A stretch of DNA of 64,000 nucleotides from Macrothele yani (Eukaryota; Arthropoda; Arachnida; Araneae; Macrothelidae), in NCBI GenBank assembly GCA_039090855.1, contig CM077011.1:136712749-136776748 (forward strand), in the 5' to 3' direction. This document shows positions 1-10,603 of the stretch, in pieces. Positions within the stretch are counted from its first letter, which is position 1, and each line of letters begins with the position of its first letter. The notes beneath the pieces are model-generated. The model was not told where the DNA came from. It ran no database searches and was given only the letters and a program-made list of their open reading frames with translations. The position numbers and the translations under genes were made by a program.

Positions 1-345
1 GAGGTCAACCAGCCAAGACGAATTCCACCTCCATATACGTCTCACCAGTTCGTAAGTACATCCATCAGGGCCGGGTGCAGAGCGTCGGGGCGATCCATTA
101 ATAGCCCTGGCAACTTCACCTGCAGTAAGTAACGTATCCATCTCAAGAGAAGAGTCATCATGGTCGATAGAAAAGGAGTGCACCGAACAGCCAGAGGCTG
201 TGCAAAAGAGTTCACCAAACGCCGAAGCCTGCTCCGCCGGATCAGCAACAAGGAAATCGTCAATCCGAAGCAGCAGGTGATCCGGGCTCGAACCAACATG
301 AGATTTCAGACGGCGCAAGAGGGAGAAAACGAAGTCTTGCCTCGA
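1..345 (-). pseudogene. LINE ORF2 reverse transcriptase, N-terminal part
   Basis: In the frame different from the endonuclease I read an uninterrupted segment including DFVFSLLRRLKSHVGSSP and later GEVARAINGSPRRSAPGPDG, followed by CTYELVRRIW. The PGPDG motif is the N-terminal signature of LINE reverse transcriptases, where the enzyme copies its RNA at the nicked target. The palm and catalytic FADD box would lie beyond position 1 and are not in the window. The segment is partial, and with a frameshift before it the locus cannot make a full ORF2. Confidence 0.75.
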
Positions 346-1390
346 GGTGTCGTTGCATTGTGCCTTCCAGTAGGCACGTCTCTTTAAGAGTGAGGAGGTG
401 GCGAAGTTTCCGTTCTTCCTGCCGATATAATGACCAAGCGAAGAGGCAGCCGGATGACTTGGCATAGCGAAGGAGGTGGTGTTTCTTGCGAAGCCGCTGA
501 GCACAATCAAAGTCCCACCAGGGAGACCAACGTCGACGCTGACCGCTGGGCCGACGAGAAGCGTAGAGAATCAGGGAAATGCGGTCCAGGATCAGAGCGG
601 CACCGTCAGGAGTGGAAGGAAGTTCACCACGGATAATCTTCTGGATAGAAGGCCAAGCCACTGACCAAGCAACTGGTTGCAGACCCAGTGAAGGAGGGGG
701 AGGGGAGCCAAACATCCCTGCCTCCAATGTTGTTATGACGGGATGATGGGTGCTACCGTAGAGGTCACTATCCACAGACCAGGAGCAGTACGGAACCAGC
801 TGAGGAGAGCACATGGTGAGGTCCAAAACAGAACTTTGTCTCCTAAACTCGGGGGCTTCTACCCTGCAAAAGGTAGAAGCCCCCGAGTTTAGGAGACAAA
901 GATCCTGCGAGCAAAGCCAGTCCACGAATTCAGTACCTCCCCGGCTCGGAGAAGTAGAACCCCAGCTAGGGTGATGAATATTGAAATCCCCAACCACCAT
1001 ACAACAATCAGTGAGCAGTTGTTCGATCCGCCCAAGCAAGAGCGCCGAGAGGGGAGGAGACTGAATGTATAAATTAATAATCCTGAGTGTGGTGTCACCA
1101 GAGAAGATATCCGTCGCAAGAAGCTGCTCGTTCGAATCCGAGCTGAGGATGTCCACCAATCTGGAAGAGATATCCGACCTAATTGCAGTTAAGAGGCCAC
1201 CCCGACCCCCCCTCCCGATCACTCCTATACACCGTACGGGCTGGGACGGAAAAAGGGAGACCAGGAGATAGCCAGGATTCTTGGATAGTCAAGATCGTGG
1301 CTGTAGAAAAAATAGAACTGTCGGTGAAATACGGTCTTTTGGAGCGAAGGGACTGCGCATTCCATTGGACCAGCGACCAACTATTCATGA
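331..1390 (-). pseudogene. LINE ORF2 endonuclease domain (APE type), frameshifted
   Basis: The domain begins at MNSWSLVQWNAQSLRSKR, a typical first strand of APE-like LINE endonucleases, with the QESW metal-binding motif shortly after. A frameshift in the G run near 1210 moves the remainder to another frame, where VVGDFNIHHPSWGS (catalytic GDFN), SVLDLT and STHHPV (the usual SDHxP region, with the Asp replaced) are seen. In this family the domain nicks target DNA to prime reverse transcription. The change at the SDH motif and the frameshift indicate an inactive copy. The region contains a perfect 30-bp inverted repeat at 834-901 that keeps the frame open. Confidence 0.8.
834..901. repeat. Perfect 30-bp inverted repeat, 8-nt loop, inside LINE endonuclease
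   Basis: Arms 834-863 and 872-901 are exact reverse complements around the loop ctgcaaaa. The hairpin lies within endonuclease coding sequence between the GDFN and SVLDLT motifs and does not introduce a stop. One arm presumably replaced normal coding sequence by a snap-back (template-switch) event. Confidence 0.9.
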
Positions 1391-2822
1391 AGAAAAAGTG
1401 ATCCGCTAGGCCAGATGCCGTCTTGAACCGCATGGAACAGAGGCCACAAAGAAATTTACTGTCGTCACGATGAGCTTTCAGGTGTGACATCAAGGCTGGA
1501 CGAGAAGAGAAGAGCATGGCGCATGGAGGACACGAGAAGGTTCTGGAGTGAGAAAGTTTGACGGATTCCGCAGCAGACTCCACATACGGAACCACAGATT
1601 CTTCGCATGACAGGAATTCATCGGCGCTTAGGCCAGTGTCAGGAGGTTGCTCAGTAGGCACTGAAGAAGCTGGGCACGCTGCAACTGTAGTAGGAGGATT
1701 CTGCAAAATTTCAGCCTGTGGCACCTGTGCAACGGATGATGTGGGGCCAGCACGTAGGGAAGGAGGTGAAAGAAGATTCGTCAAAGAGTCCAATCTACTG
1801 GTAAGTTTAGAGATAATGTCCAGAAGCTGAGGGAAGGCAGAGGAGCAAGCACACGGAGGTTGAGCCTGAGTCGCCGCCGCATATGAGGCCTGGTGGACTT
1901 GACGCACAGAGTCCCGAGCTTCTGGATAGCTGAGATGCTTCGAAGCCATAATATCTAGGATCCGCTTTTCTTGAAGGTAAATTGGGCAGTTCTTGTCAGA
2001 AGCAGGATGAGAGCCCTTGCATAATACGCACTGGAAGCTCGACGCCGAGCATACCGAAGAGTCGTGTCCTTCACCACAACCAGAACAGCGAGCGGTACTA
2101 CGACAGGTTGACAGCAGATGTCCATAACGCTGACAATTTTTACACTGCCTAGGCGAATCCAAGAAGGGTCTGACCGCACATCTGGAATACCACAGATAGA
2201 TAGTGTCACAGTTAGTAAAGCCCAGTTCTTCCATTAGGACCGAAGAAGTAGGGACCCTCGAGGAATTAACCGAACGTCGAAACCGAGCAACACGAAGACA
2301 GTTCACACCCCGATCCAACAATTCCGAAGCAATTTCATCAACAGGGGCTTCAATGTCCACATCTCGATCTAAAAACTTCGTTGTCATAAGCTTAGTAAGG
2401 ACCTGAGTTTTGACAGGTACCTGAAGAAAATTAGAAAGTTGACAAATTTCCAGCAAGCAAATGAGATTCGAGGAACGCACCAATAAGTCACCCGAACGTA
2501 AAAACTGAACGTCTGAAATCGAGTCATGCATTGAAATATTGTCCACGAAGAATCTCTTCAACAACATGGGACGGACTCTGGGTAGCTTCCCAGAAGTCGC
2601 GGAAATAAGTATTTCACCACGAGTCACTCCGCTCGCAAGTGCCCTATGCAGCAATTCCTGAGGAGACCATTGAATCGAACAAACAAAATCATTAACTGGA
2701 ACTAGCAAACCTCCCAGCTGAGAAAAGCTCATCACCCGGCGAAGAACGCATTCTTTTAGCCGGAGTCGAGGAATCAGAGTCCCCCATCCCCGCCGGACCC
2801 ACCGGCGGCAGCTAGGGCCCAC
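1391..2822 (-). pseudogene. LINE ORF1 (gag-like nucleic-acid-binding protein) with CCHC knuckles and C2H2 fingers
   Basis: An open frame of about 480 codons before the endonuclease begins. Its middle holds three cysteine-rich knuckles of CCHC type (CKNCQRYGHLLSTC, then CSGCGEGHDSSVC, then CVLCKGSHPASDKNC), the arrangement used by I/Jockey ORF1 proteins to bind element RNA. After a proline/serine-rich linker come two C2H2-like fingers (CPPCAMLFSSRPALMSHLKAH and CGLCSMRFKTASGLADH), which are less usual in ORF1. A likely true start is the methionine at MSFSQLGG rather than the first codon of the open frame. The frame continues without a stop into the endonuclease, so ORF1 and ORF2 read as one protein here. 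That is either a real fusion or loss of an ORF1 stop. Confidence 0.7.
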
Positions 2823-3204
2823 CCCGAATCAACAGACCACAACAGACAAGAGCATGCAAAGACAAATATCCTACCTTGGATATGGGAGGAACCAACCGCC
2901 TGCAAAACTTTATTAGGCAAAGAAACGAAAATAGAAGAGGAAACAGAAAGCCGCTGTTTCAAAAATGCAACGAAACAAGAACGCTTTCGCCAACGACGAC
3001 ACACCCAAAAAACACAGTATCATGCGGGGTTCACCGATTAGAAACAGGAGAGCCAACTTCACGCCAGCTAACCGTTGCCAATCGTGTGGAAATTTTTCAT
3101 ATTAAAAATAATTAAATACTTTTTATAAAAAAGCTGAACTCATGGTCGAACATGCAGGTTAGGACATTTAAATTGCTGTATTTTTTTTATTATTATTCTT
3201 ATTA
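2823..3204. other. LINE 5' flank / AT-rich spacer, no gene seen
   Basis: Positions 2823 to about 3020 probably include the 5' UTR of the minus-strand LINE; the remainder is AT-rich and ends in a T-rich run that leads into the SINE tail. No ORF of interest. Confidence 0.4.
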
Positions 3205-3430
3205 TTGGAGGTTTAACGATCACCATAAGCAACTCGGTGGGCTATAAGCATTCACCTGTCCGTACTTTAGACCCACTGGTTCCAGGAAAGGGAGAGAGCT
3301 AGTGCTGAAAAAAAAAGCAACCTCTACTCTGTGAACATAGCATCCATGCCTCACGGGATTCGGAACCCGGGCCCTCCTTGGACGGGTGGTCAGGCACCAG
3401 CGCTTAGACCACTTCGCCACCGAGGTGGCA
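3205..3430 (-). mobile_element. tRNA-derived SINE (family A), old diverged copy
   Basis: The family A consensus is taken from intact copies here (for example 41898-42126). It is an ~82-nt tRNA-like head with A box tggcgcagtggtctaagg and B box ggttcgaatcc, a ~135-nt body, and a 3' end cggtggtcgttaaacctcc plus poly(A). The class-II-like head length and sequence suggest a tRNA-Leu/Ser-type ancestor (inference). This copy has the whole structure in reverse with many substitutions and an A-rich insertion in the middle, so it is old. Confidence 0.85.
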
Positions 3431-4919
3431 CCGTAATGTTCGAGCTGCGTTGATTAACGAAGATATTTAACTAACTATATACAGTCTTTATATTTTAACT
3501 AACTAGTCTTTACACCTTTCATCACTCTCTTTTTTAACCTTTACCAAACCTGCCTGCTCTTAATCATCACGCCCCGCTTTTAAAAATCTTACGCTGATAG
3601 TGTGTCTGGCGCTCTTTGACCAAACCTGGCCCTTGCGCCACTAAAATCAATTAAATAACTAACTCACTAACGAAGATATTTAATCCATGGAGGTAGAAAT
3701 AAGAGGAAGAGCTGTCGCCAACTCTTCCCATGCTAGCAAAGTGAAGCCGGGTTTGTACGCTTCCGCGGTGAAAGTAGTACCGCCAGCTTTGGCGTGCTTA
3801 CCCTCAAGATGCAAAAGCTGACGATTTTCCGTAGGAATGCATAAGTGAGACCCTGTTCGTTTTCTTAAGATTTTACATTGTCTTAAATTATAAGGGAAAT
3901 GGAAAGCAGTGGAATAGGTTTAAGAAACTCGAAGGTTTACATGAAAGGAATTTCAGTACAGAAACTTAGATTTTCATGGAGGAAAAGAGATCTAAAAAAG
4001 CGTCTTCATAACGACTGAGACGTATATGAACTGACGATTTAAAATGTGTTTATACTAAACATAATTTTATAAAACGTTTAAAAAATCTCTCTCGGTTTTA
4101 GCGGATTATCGTAAAATGTTGTTTATCATGGAAATTGTAACGACCGAGCTTCAGCGAATTTGTATTATGAGTGAATTTTTCAAAAGATCGCACTTTAAAG
4201 GGGGAACACCTCTGCCATGTTGTGAGGAGGAAAATTAAAGTAAACAACGACGTTCCACGTATGTTTTACTTAAAGAACAATTATGATTGTTCTTCAGCAA
4301 ATAAGCAAAGGGGGTGGGGGATATTCTCTTTGAAAATTATTATTTAAAAAAAAACAGAAATTCATGAAATATCTAGATTTCATTTCCAAGCCTTTATAGA
4401 AAAAATGGGGAATCTGCGAGCTTGTTCAAAGAAATTTAAAAAATCAGACTCAAAATATGATGTTACTGTGTCTTCATTTTATTTTTTATAATTGCTTTAA
4501 GCACTCGACTGATTTTAGTTTCTTCTAATGGAGGTAGGAAATTCCAACTGGTTTTGGTTAGAACGGTGATGGACTTCAAAGTTATGAATGTAAATAATTT
4601 TAAAACTACAGACCTTCATAGGAAAGGAACTTTTTTCGGGTGGGGGAGGGTAACTTTTTACCTTTTTAAAGGGTGCGGTTTTAAAATATAGCAAGAAAAT
4701 ATACAATTTATTAGTTTGTGGAAATAGGATTTACAAGTCCTGCTGATAGTAAAGGAAATCTGACTTGATAAAAACAGATTTACATAAGCAGCAGAAATAA
4801 TTCCTACTGTAAGATCTCTTTTAAAAGAAATCCAATTGCATTCAAAATATTATACTTCTAATACACATCACTATTAACAGAGGCACATTTTACTGATTAC
4901 TCACGAATTTGTGATCATA
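3431..4919. other. AT-rich intergenic sequence, nothing recognised
   Basis: No ORF with recognisable content, no clear terminal repeats. Contains purine/pyrimidine-rich patches (for example gggggtggggg at about 4310 and 4640) and scattered homopolymers. Confidence 0.5.
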
Positions 4920-5183
4920 CTAAATTACCCTGTAAAAGAATGCCGACGACGCGAAATTGTTATATGCTTGGAAACTTTTATATGCCTTGAACTGTTCTGC
5001 AGTGAAGGCACTTCGACCTAAGACGAAGTAATCGAAAATATTTATTATTTGCACTTTCGGAAAACTTTTCGCACCACCTTCGAAGATACTTGCATTCAGC
5101 ACATAACTATTTTTTCCTGCAATCTCTTTAATTTTTTCCAAATACCGCATTTCGTACTCGGAAGTAAAGTAAGAACCCATCAT
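4920..5183 (-). pseudogene. Short fragment resembling the N-terminal exon of YqaJ/SWIM-type TE-associated proteins
   Basis: The 87-codon open frame contains INIFDYFVLGRSAFTAEQF followed by KAYKSFQAYNNF. This resembles the segment 'dI.nYlv..tSayT.eq.KAYKSLeAY..F' that I associate with uncharacterised, multi-copy animal proteins upstream of YqaJ-type nuclease domains. There is no downstream nuclease domain nearby and the frame ends soon after. It is therefore at best an isolated exon or relic. Family assignment is from memory of the motif and is weak. Confidence 0.3.
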
Positions 5184-5261
5184 TTCAACGGGGCTGGTTG
5201 TCCTTTACTTCCGTTACAAAGCCTTGTTGCCATGCTGAGAGTCACGTGTCTGCTACATCCT

Positions 5262-5435
5262 CATGGGCTATAAGCAGTCGCCCGTCCCTAATTTAGGGCC
5301 ACTGGTTTCAGGGAAGGTTGAGAGTTAGTGCCGAAAGACAAACACAACATCAATACCTCACGGGATTTTAACCCAGACCCCTTTCGGACGAATGATCGGA
5401 GGCCATCGCTTAGAACACTGCGCCACCGGGGCGGC
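5262..5435 (-). mobile_element. SINE family A, 3'-truncated copy
   Basis: Head (gcgccaccggggcggc end), B box (degenerate) and body up to cccattgag are present in reverse orientation; the last ~40 nt and the poly(A) are missing. Confidence 0.8.
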
Positions 5436-5900
5436 GTGAGGGATTTCAAGAAATTTCATTTTTCAGACACTACTTGCAAGAGCTTACATAGAATTTTTGA
5501 AAAAAAAAAATCCATTTGCACTCCTGGAGGTAGCGTCTCATGTTAGAATCTAGATCGAATGAGTCCAACCTTAAGAACCCATATTTGTCGGGCGTAAATA
5601 ACGAACCCCGGTCCGGTGGCTTAGTCAGGGCCAGATTAAGGCCTTAGTGGGCCCCTAGCCTAATGTCTCTGAGTGGACTATCAAGGCTAAGACATCTGAG
5701 TGGGCCCCCAAAGTAATTAAAACGGAGAATTATTGAAGTCCGTCAAAACACAAAACAGTAGCAATATATGTTTGTGATAATTAATATGCAGTGCATTCTT
5801 CAAGTTAATAATTACCTGCAGAGTTTTTATAAGAAGTTTCTGTATTTTCTACTGTTCTCACAAGAACATGATTTAAAAGATTAAGATTCATTTTTTTTAT
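5436..5900. other. Spacer with a hAT-like terminal sequence at 5628-5720
   Basis: At about 5629 the sequence cagggccagattaaggcc is of the kind that starts hAT transposon ends. A related end (cagggccggattaag) is read on the minus strand at 29393-29340. No matching right end or TSD was found, so this is recorded as a terminal fragment only. Confidence 0.35.
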
Positions 5901-6076
5901 AAGAATGCAGTCGCCCGTCCCTAATTTAGGACCACTAGCTGATTCCAAGGAAAGGAGAGAGCCAGTGCCGTAACGGAAACACAACATCCATGCCTCCCAG
6001 GGATTCGAACCCGGACCCCTTCCGAACGAATGGTCAGAATGTCTTTGCTTAGACCACTGCGCCAGCGCGGGGCGGC
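5901..6076 (-). mobile_element. SINE family A, diverged and 3'-shortened
   Basis: Reverse-oriented SINE A head and body (gattcgaacccggacccc, gcagtcgcccgtccctaat) with small insertions. The 3' tail is lost next to a T8 run at 5891. Confidence 0.85.
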
Positions 6077-6151
6077 GCTTTATCTTGGAATTTTCTATAC
6101 TTTAGCATTGTATATTTTTCTTGGTGCATCTACTTTGTTATGCAATGTCAA

Positions 6152-9100
6152 CAGGGGCAGGTTTAAGCATTAACGTGCCCTGGGCTAAGAAAAATCAGAC
6201 GCCCCTAAGTAAACTTATTGTAAGAAATTTGAGGCCGATTAGAATTTCACATTTAAATTACATATGCATATTTTATCACACAAAGAAGCAGCATATTCTC
6301 AAGAACTACCCAACACTGTAAAATTTTTAGCAGATGTATTATTTAAAATTGGGCACTGAAGCAAAAATTTATAAATGTCGTTTTTTCACAAGCTTAATTC
6401 GCATAATTTTAAAACATCATTTCACAGTAAATTTTTATATTTACAAATAAAATTGTTTTTTTTTTTACACACTTCTTAAACATTTGCTTGCAAAATTTTG
6501 GATTTACATTTACAACGTATGCAATATTAATTTTAGATTTTTTAAACAAAATGATAGTGCTGCTACCAATGTTTATTGCAATGGTTTATTGTATATCGAT
6601 TAAGTGACTGAGAGATAGAAGAAATGAATGAACATAACTTATATATAGTAAAATAACTCTCCACTAAAAGATTCTTTTTTCTCGATTTCTTTGTGGCGAA
6701 ATTCTCTACTATATCATCAAATGTTAATGTTTCTGCAGTGTTCGAATTAAGTGACAAAGTTGCCAGTGCACTCGTTCTTTCTTGAGAACTAGATGTCCTC
6801 AAATAATTGTGGATGATTTTCAAAAGACAGAAACTTCTTTGTCCAGAAGCATTAGTGATGGGTATGCATAGGTAAATCCTTAGGATACCATCAATGTTCG
6901 GAAAAGTTGAATCAATTCTTTTTCCCTAATCAGTTTCAACATATCCTTAGCAGAAACACTAACACTTGAGTCTGTCACTACTTGTCTATCTAAATTATTC
7001 CAAAATTTCTGGAAGTGAAGACATTCTTGTTCAAATTCTGGGCTTAAAGCTTGAGAGTAAACCGTCAGTAGATTTTTGTGCCTTTTGAGATACTGTTCTC
7101 TCATCAACATCTGATAATTGCGTTAGAAACCCAAACATGCTATCCACATCGGAATACGCATCTCGTCGACGATTCAACCACTGCACTAAGTTATGAATGA
7201 TGGTACGAAAAACGCGTATTCGCATATGTTCCTTTCCAGTGAAAACAGTTTCTTTATTGCCATTCATCTCTTGAAATTGTAGTTTTATCCGACGGGTTCT
7301 AGTAACATTTTTCTTATATTCGTCGCACTGAGACAACAGTTTTTCATCTTCTTCATACTTATCAAATTCATTCCAGGGTACACTTAAATATTTAATAAGA
7401 GAATCGTATAGTTCTACAGCAACTGAAAGGTCAATATTCACTTCCTGCAGTGTTTTTTTGCAACTATCAATTCATTGTAAAATATCACTCCAAAGCTCTA
7501 AGAAAATGTCCATTTCTAACAAATTTACCTTACTTAATAATCCCTCTGCTTCTAATTTTTCCCCGGTGTGTTCTGCGAAGTCTTGAAGTGCATCTCTCAT
7601 GCAGGAATAACTACAGCGTAAGGCCCTGCATGCATCAACATTTGCTGACCATCGGGTTTCACATAACCTTCTGGGTACAAGAAGTGGCGATTGTATATTT
7701 CCTATACAAACGTAAAAAAAGATGTAGCTTCAAGGCAGCATCCCGCTGCGGATTTCCCAACCAAATTAAGAGAGTGTGCTGCGCATGGAATATAGTAGGC
7801 TAAACTGTTATGACATTTTAATCGAGCTTGAAGATTCGAATATTCACCAGACATTATTTCTCGCATTGTCATAACTTTGGCCTCTGCAGTCTTTTCTTTT
7901 CTATTTTTAAATCTTGTAACAGCTTCAATAAAGCCTTCTCCATGTCTTCTGCTGTATGACTAATGTTGGGCAAAGAACAAATAAATCGTTCCACTGGTTG
8001 TCCATTTTTCAGAACATAACGATAAATAACAATCAACTGGTCAACCTTTGACAAATCTGGAGTGGAGTCTATAATAATAGAGTAATATTTGCTCAAATTC
8101 AACTCTTTAACTATTGCGTCAGTGACTGATAAGACCATTAATGAAATGAAATATTCACATACATCCTTCGAAAGATATGAAACATTTCCACTTCCCTTAT
8201 TTCCAAAATTTTTCAAATGTTGCTGCAGAAAAGGGCCAAATTTTGAAGACCGTTATGAAGTAATCCCTTTGAGGCAGATCTAAATCAATCACTACAAGAT
8301 CTTTTTGAAACTGTAAAATCTATTTCGTTTAAATTTTGATTCGGAGGATTTTTTGTAATATAAACAACAAAAGAATCGTCTAATTTCCATTTAACAGGAT
8401 TTAATATCATATGATGTAACAAAAGTTCATTTCCTTCAACAGATTGAAAATTTCCTCCAAGATTTGTTTTAGACTTACCTTCCTCATCCTCACCATCGAA
8501 AGATTCACAAATTTGATCTTCGCCCTGAGTTCTTGTTCAGTTGGCTCCTTCACTTCATCCGTAGATCTTGCAACCAAACACTGCATTTTTTTTCACTTAC
8601 TGTGTCATCTTCTGCCGGTTTAAAATTTTTTTTAGTTTTGGTATTTTTTTTAAAGTTGCCCTTCTTTTTCAGTCTTTTTAAGCTTTCTTTTTCTATTTTC
8701 GCATCCAGAAAACTGCTTAGTCGACATTTTCGCTGACGGTGATGATTAATAGTAATGATTTCCTCCAAAAGAACAAAGCGAGAATGAAAACACACATGTA
8801 AACTTACGAGCGGAGGAGGGGGAATCCCAAAGCAGGCAGTTGGTGTCATAAGCTGAATTGGAATGCATTCTAATCAGTCAGGCTAACCAGTACTCTGCCC
8901 TCTCTTGTCACCCACAATACCCTGGGACCTTGAATTCATGGAGTCCGACTCTGGTCTTTCAACCCACATCCCAGGGCTGTCCTCACGCTCAGATTTTTCA
9001 ATGCTTTGTAAAAATTATGCGCCAGTGCAGTGCCCCTTTCCTAGCTCCTACTCTTGTTTCCCGTTGTCTGCGAGCTCTGTAAAAGAAACGCTCCCCTTCT

Positions 9101-9439
9101 CCGCCCTCTTCTGGGTTTTGCCCTTGCCAGGAAGCAGGAAGAAATAACTTCCTCAGAGGCTTCTGAGTCTTACTGAACTCACTTTCAAAATTAATTAATA
9201 ATTTTAATAATTAAACACGTCGAATGTACTAACACCATTTAATATTTTCTTAAGAATTAAAGATATTATACTACTCAGTTTATAATGTGTAGAAATGAAA
9301 AATTCCATTTCATTCTCTTTTTTTAGGGGGGATAAGATAAAACGTCTTGTGCCACATGTATTCTCAAAAATTTGGCGCCCCTCTATGTGCAGCGCCCTGG
9401 GCCATGGCCCAGATTGGCCCAATGGTAAACCCGTCCCTG
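6152..9439 (-). mobile_element. hAT-superfamily DNA transposon, complete with 8-bp TSD, inactive
   Basis: The left end starts caggggcaggtttaagcatt and the right end, in reverse complement, starts cagggacgggtttaccatt. These are imperfect terminal inverted repeats of hAT type. The flanks carry an exact 8-bp duplication aatgtcaa (6144-6151 and 9440-9447), the TSD length of hAT elements. The 3.3-kb interior encodes a minus-strand hAT/ZMYM-type transposase relic from about 8735 to 6560. The intact TSD with a broken gene indicates a former autonomous copy that decayed in place. Confidence 0.9.
6563..8736 (-). pseudogene. hAT-like (ZMYM/TTF-type) transposase relic
   Basis: From the N terminus I read a lysine-rich segment (CRLSSFLDAKIEKESLKR, near 8700). 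Next is a well-preserved block at 8216-7869 with KDVCEYFISLMVLSVTDAIV and IIIDSTPDLSKVDQLIVIYR, the conserved 'vDsTpD.s..dQl..i.RYv' catalytic-core segment. About 7850-7740 reads REIMSGEYSNLQARLK then IPCAAHSLNLVG, a hallmark of this family. The C-terminal helices and dimerisation-like region lie at 7441-6880. The protein would bind and excise the terminal repeats of 6152-9439. Several stops and frameshifts separate the blocks, so it is not functional. Confidence 0.85.
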
Positions 9440-9476
9440 AATGTCAATTCACGGGGGATTCACCAACTCACTGTTC

Positions 9477-9700
9477 TTTTTTTTTTTTTTTGAGTGGAGG
9501 TTTAACGACCACCGTGAGCAACTCAATGGGCTATGAGCAGTCGCCCGTCCCTAATTTAGGGTCACTGGTTCCAGGGAAGGGAGAGAGCCAGTGCCGTAAG
9601 ACAAACACAACATCCATGCCTGACCGGGATTCGAACCCGGACCCTTTACGGACGAATGATCAGAAGCCAGCGCCTTAGACCACTGCGCCACCGGGGCGGC
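9477..9700 (-). mobile_element. SINE family A, full copy with 13-bp TSD
   Basis: A poly(T) start, complete body and complete head in reverse orientation. The exact TSD caactcactgttc occurs at 9464-9476 and 9701-9713, so this is a relatively young insertion. It lies 37 bp outside the hAT right end. Confidence 0.95.
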
Positions 9701-9825
9701 CAACTCACTGTTCGACGTGCAAACAGGGAGGTATGGCCTGGTCGATGTGTAACGTACCAGGAGATGTGACGTACCTGCCAGAAGGACGCACACGACATAA
9801 AGGCAGATAGGAAACAGAATAAAAT

Positions 9826-9898
9826 GTACGTGTAGCTTAATTGGTAGAGCAACTTATTCCGGAATGAGTGGACCCGGGTTCGAATCCTGGCGCGGATA
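9826..9898 (+). tRNA. tRNA-like sequence (tRNA relic or tRNA-SINE head)
   Basis: This 72-73 nt stretch can be folded as a cloverleaf. The acceptor is gtacgtg with cgcggat (one mismatch, two wobbles). The D arm is gctt/gagc, with an A box at tagcttaattggtagagc. The anticodon stem is actta/tgagt with an 8-nt rather than 7-nt loop, and the T arm is ccggg/cctgg with B box ggttcgaatcc. The extra loop base and acceptor mismatch argue for a relic, and I do not assign an anticodon. A similar A-box half is at 24335-24402 on the minus strand, which suggests a dispersed family. Confidence 0.35.
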
Positions 9899-9904
9899 AA
9901 AATG

Positions 9905-10148
9905 ACGGAGAAATTTACTTCGTTATAGATGCACAGGGTCGATGGGAGTGAAAAAGCTGAAATTCCCTTGCCGATCCCGCTGTACATAGCGACATGGATA
10001 GTTTACCCTTTGTGAGCTTTTGCCTTAATCTGTTTCTCCTCCAGACACTTTGTGTTCGAGTGGAAATCATACGAGACAAAACTAAAACTATTTTACTTCT
10101 CTCTATATTTAAATTGTGTATTGTTTGCACTGTAGCGGCCACAGGTAG
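9905..10148. other. Unassigned spacer left of the tandem-repeat arm
   Basis: No gene or repeat recognised. The sequence becomes GC-richer at 10130-10150, immediately before the short tandem repeat. Confidence 0.4.
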
Positions 10149-10425
10149 TGTCAGGCGTAGCACGTCAAAACATCGCAGGTCAAAACATCGCGGACATAAC
10201 ATCGCAGGTCAAAACATCGCGGACATAACATCACAGGTCAAAACATCGCGGTGACAAAACATCGCAAGTCATAACATCGCGGACACAAAACATCGCAAGC
10301 CATAACATCGCGGACAGAAAACATCGCAAGTCATAACATCGCGGGTACAAAACATCGCAGGTCAAAACATCGCTGTGACAAAACATCGCAAGCCATAACA
10401 TCGCGAGCCATAGCATTTCAGGATG
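10149..10425. repeat. Outer tandem repeat of left arm (aacatcgc-type, ~16-19 bp unit)
   Basis: At least 16 alternating units of the type aaaacatcgcaggtc / ataacatcgcggaca. The reverse complement of the same repeat (gcgatgttttgacct etc.) lies at 29054-29312. It is the outermost component of the mirror-image structure described under findings. Confidence 0.9.
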
Positions 10426-10603
10426 GGGCATTAATTACACGGCTTTTTTTTTTTTTCTTTATTTTTCTTGTATTTTTCTAAACATTTGATCTTTGGTAGG
10501 AAAAATTTATTCAGACACTGATTTAATTTGCAGAAGACTAGTATGCGGCACTTATCAAAATATTTCAGAAGGGGGCACTAATTAATCTCTCATCTCATGC
10601 AAA

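Larger units (their letters stand above)
1..2822 (-). mobile_element. Degenerate non-LTR retrotransposon (I/Jockey-like LINE), cut by window start
   Basis: Read on the minus strand, this holds a gag-like ORF1, an APE endonuclease and the beginning of a reverse transcriptase (RT), the order found in I/Jockey-group LINEs. The RT N-terminal motif SAPGPDG lies at about 65-85 in a third reading frame, and the element runs off the window there. At least two frameshifts break it: one in a run of seven G/C at about 1207-1213, and one between about 330 and 430, where the frame carrying RRAYWKAQCNDTSRQDF takes over. The 5' UTR probably lies within 2823-3020 but no boundary is visible. The clade (I, R1 or Jockey) is inferred from domain order only. 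Confidence 0.85.

Noticed and set aside
9477..9700. Many SINE copies looking like tRNA genes because of intact A and B boxes
   Set aside because: They have ~135-nt bodies, poly(A) tails and TSDs, and the heads are diverged class-II-like tRNAs; they are SINEs.
10149..10425. CRISPR-like array of short repeats
   Set aside because: The repeats have no unique spacers of constant length and the context is eukaryotic; it is a tandem satellite.
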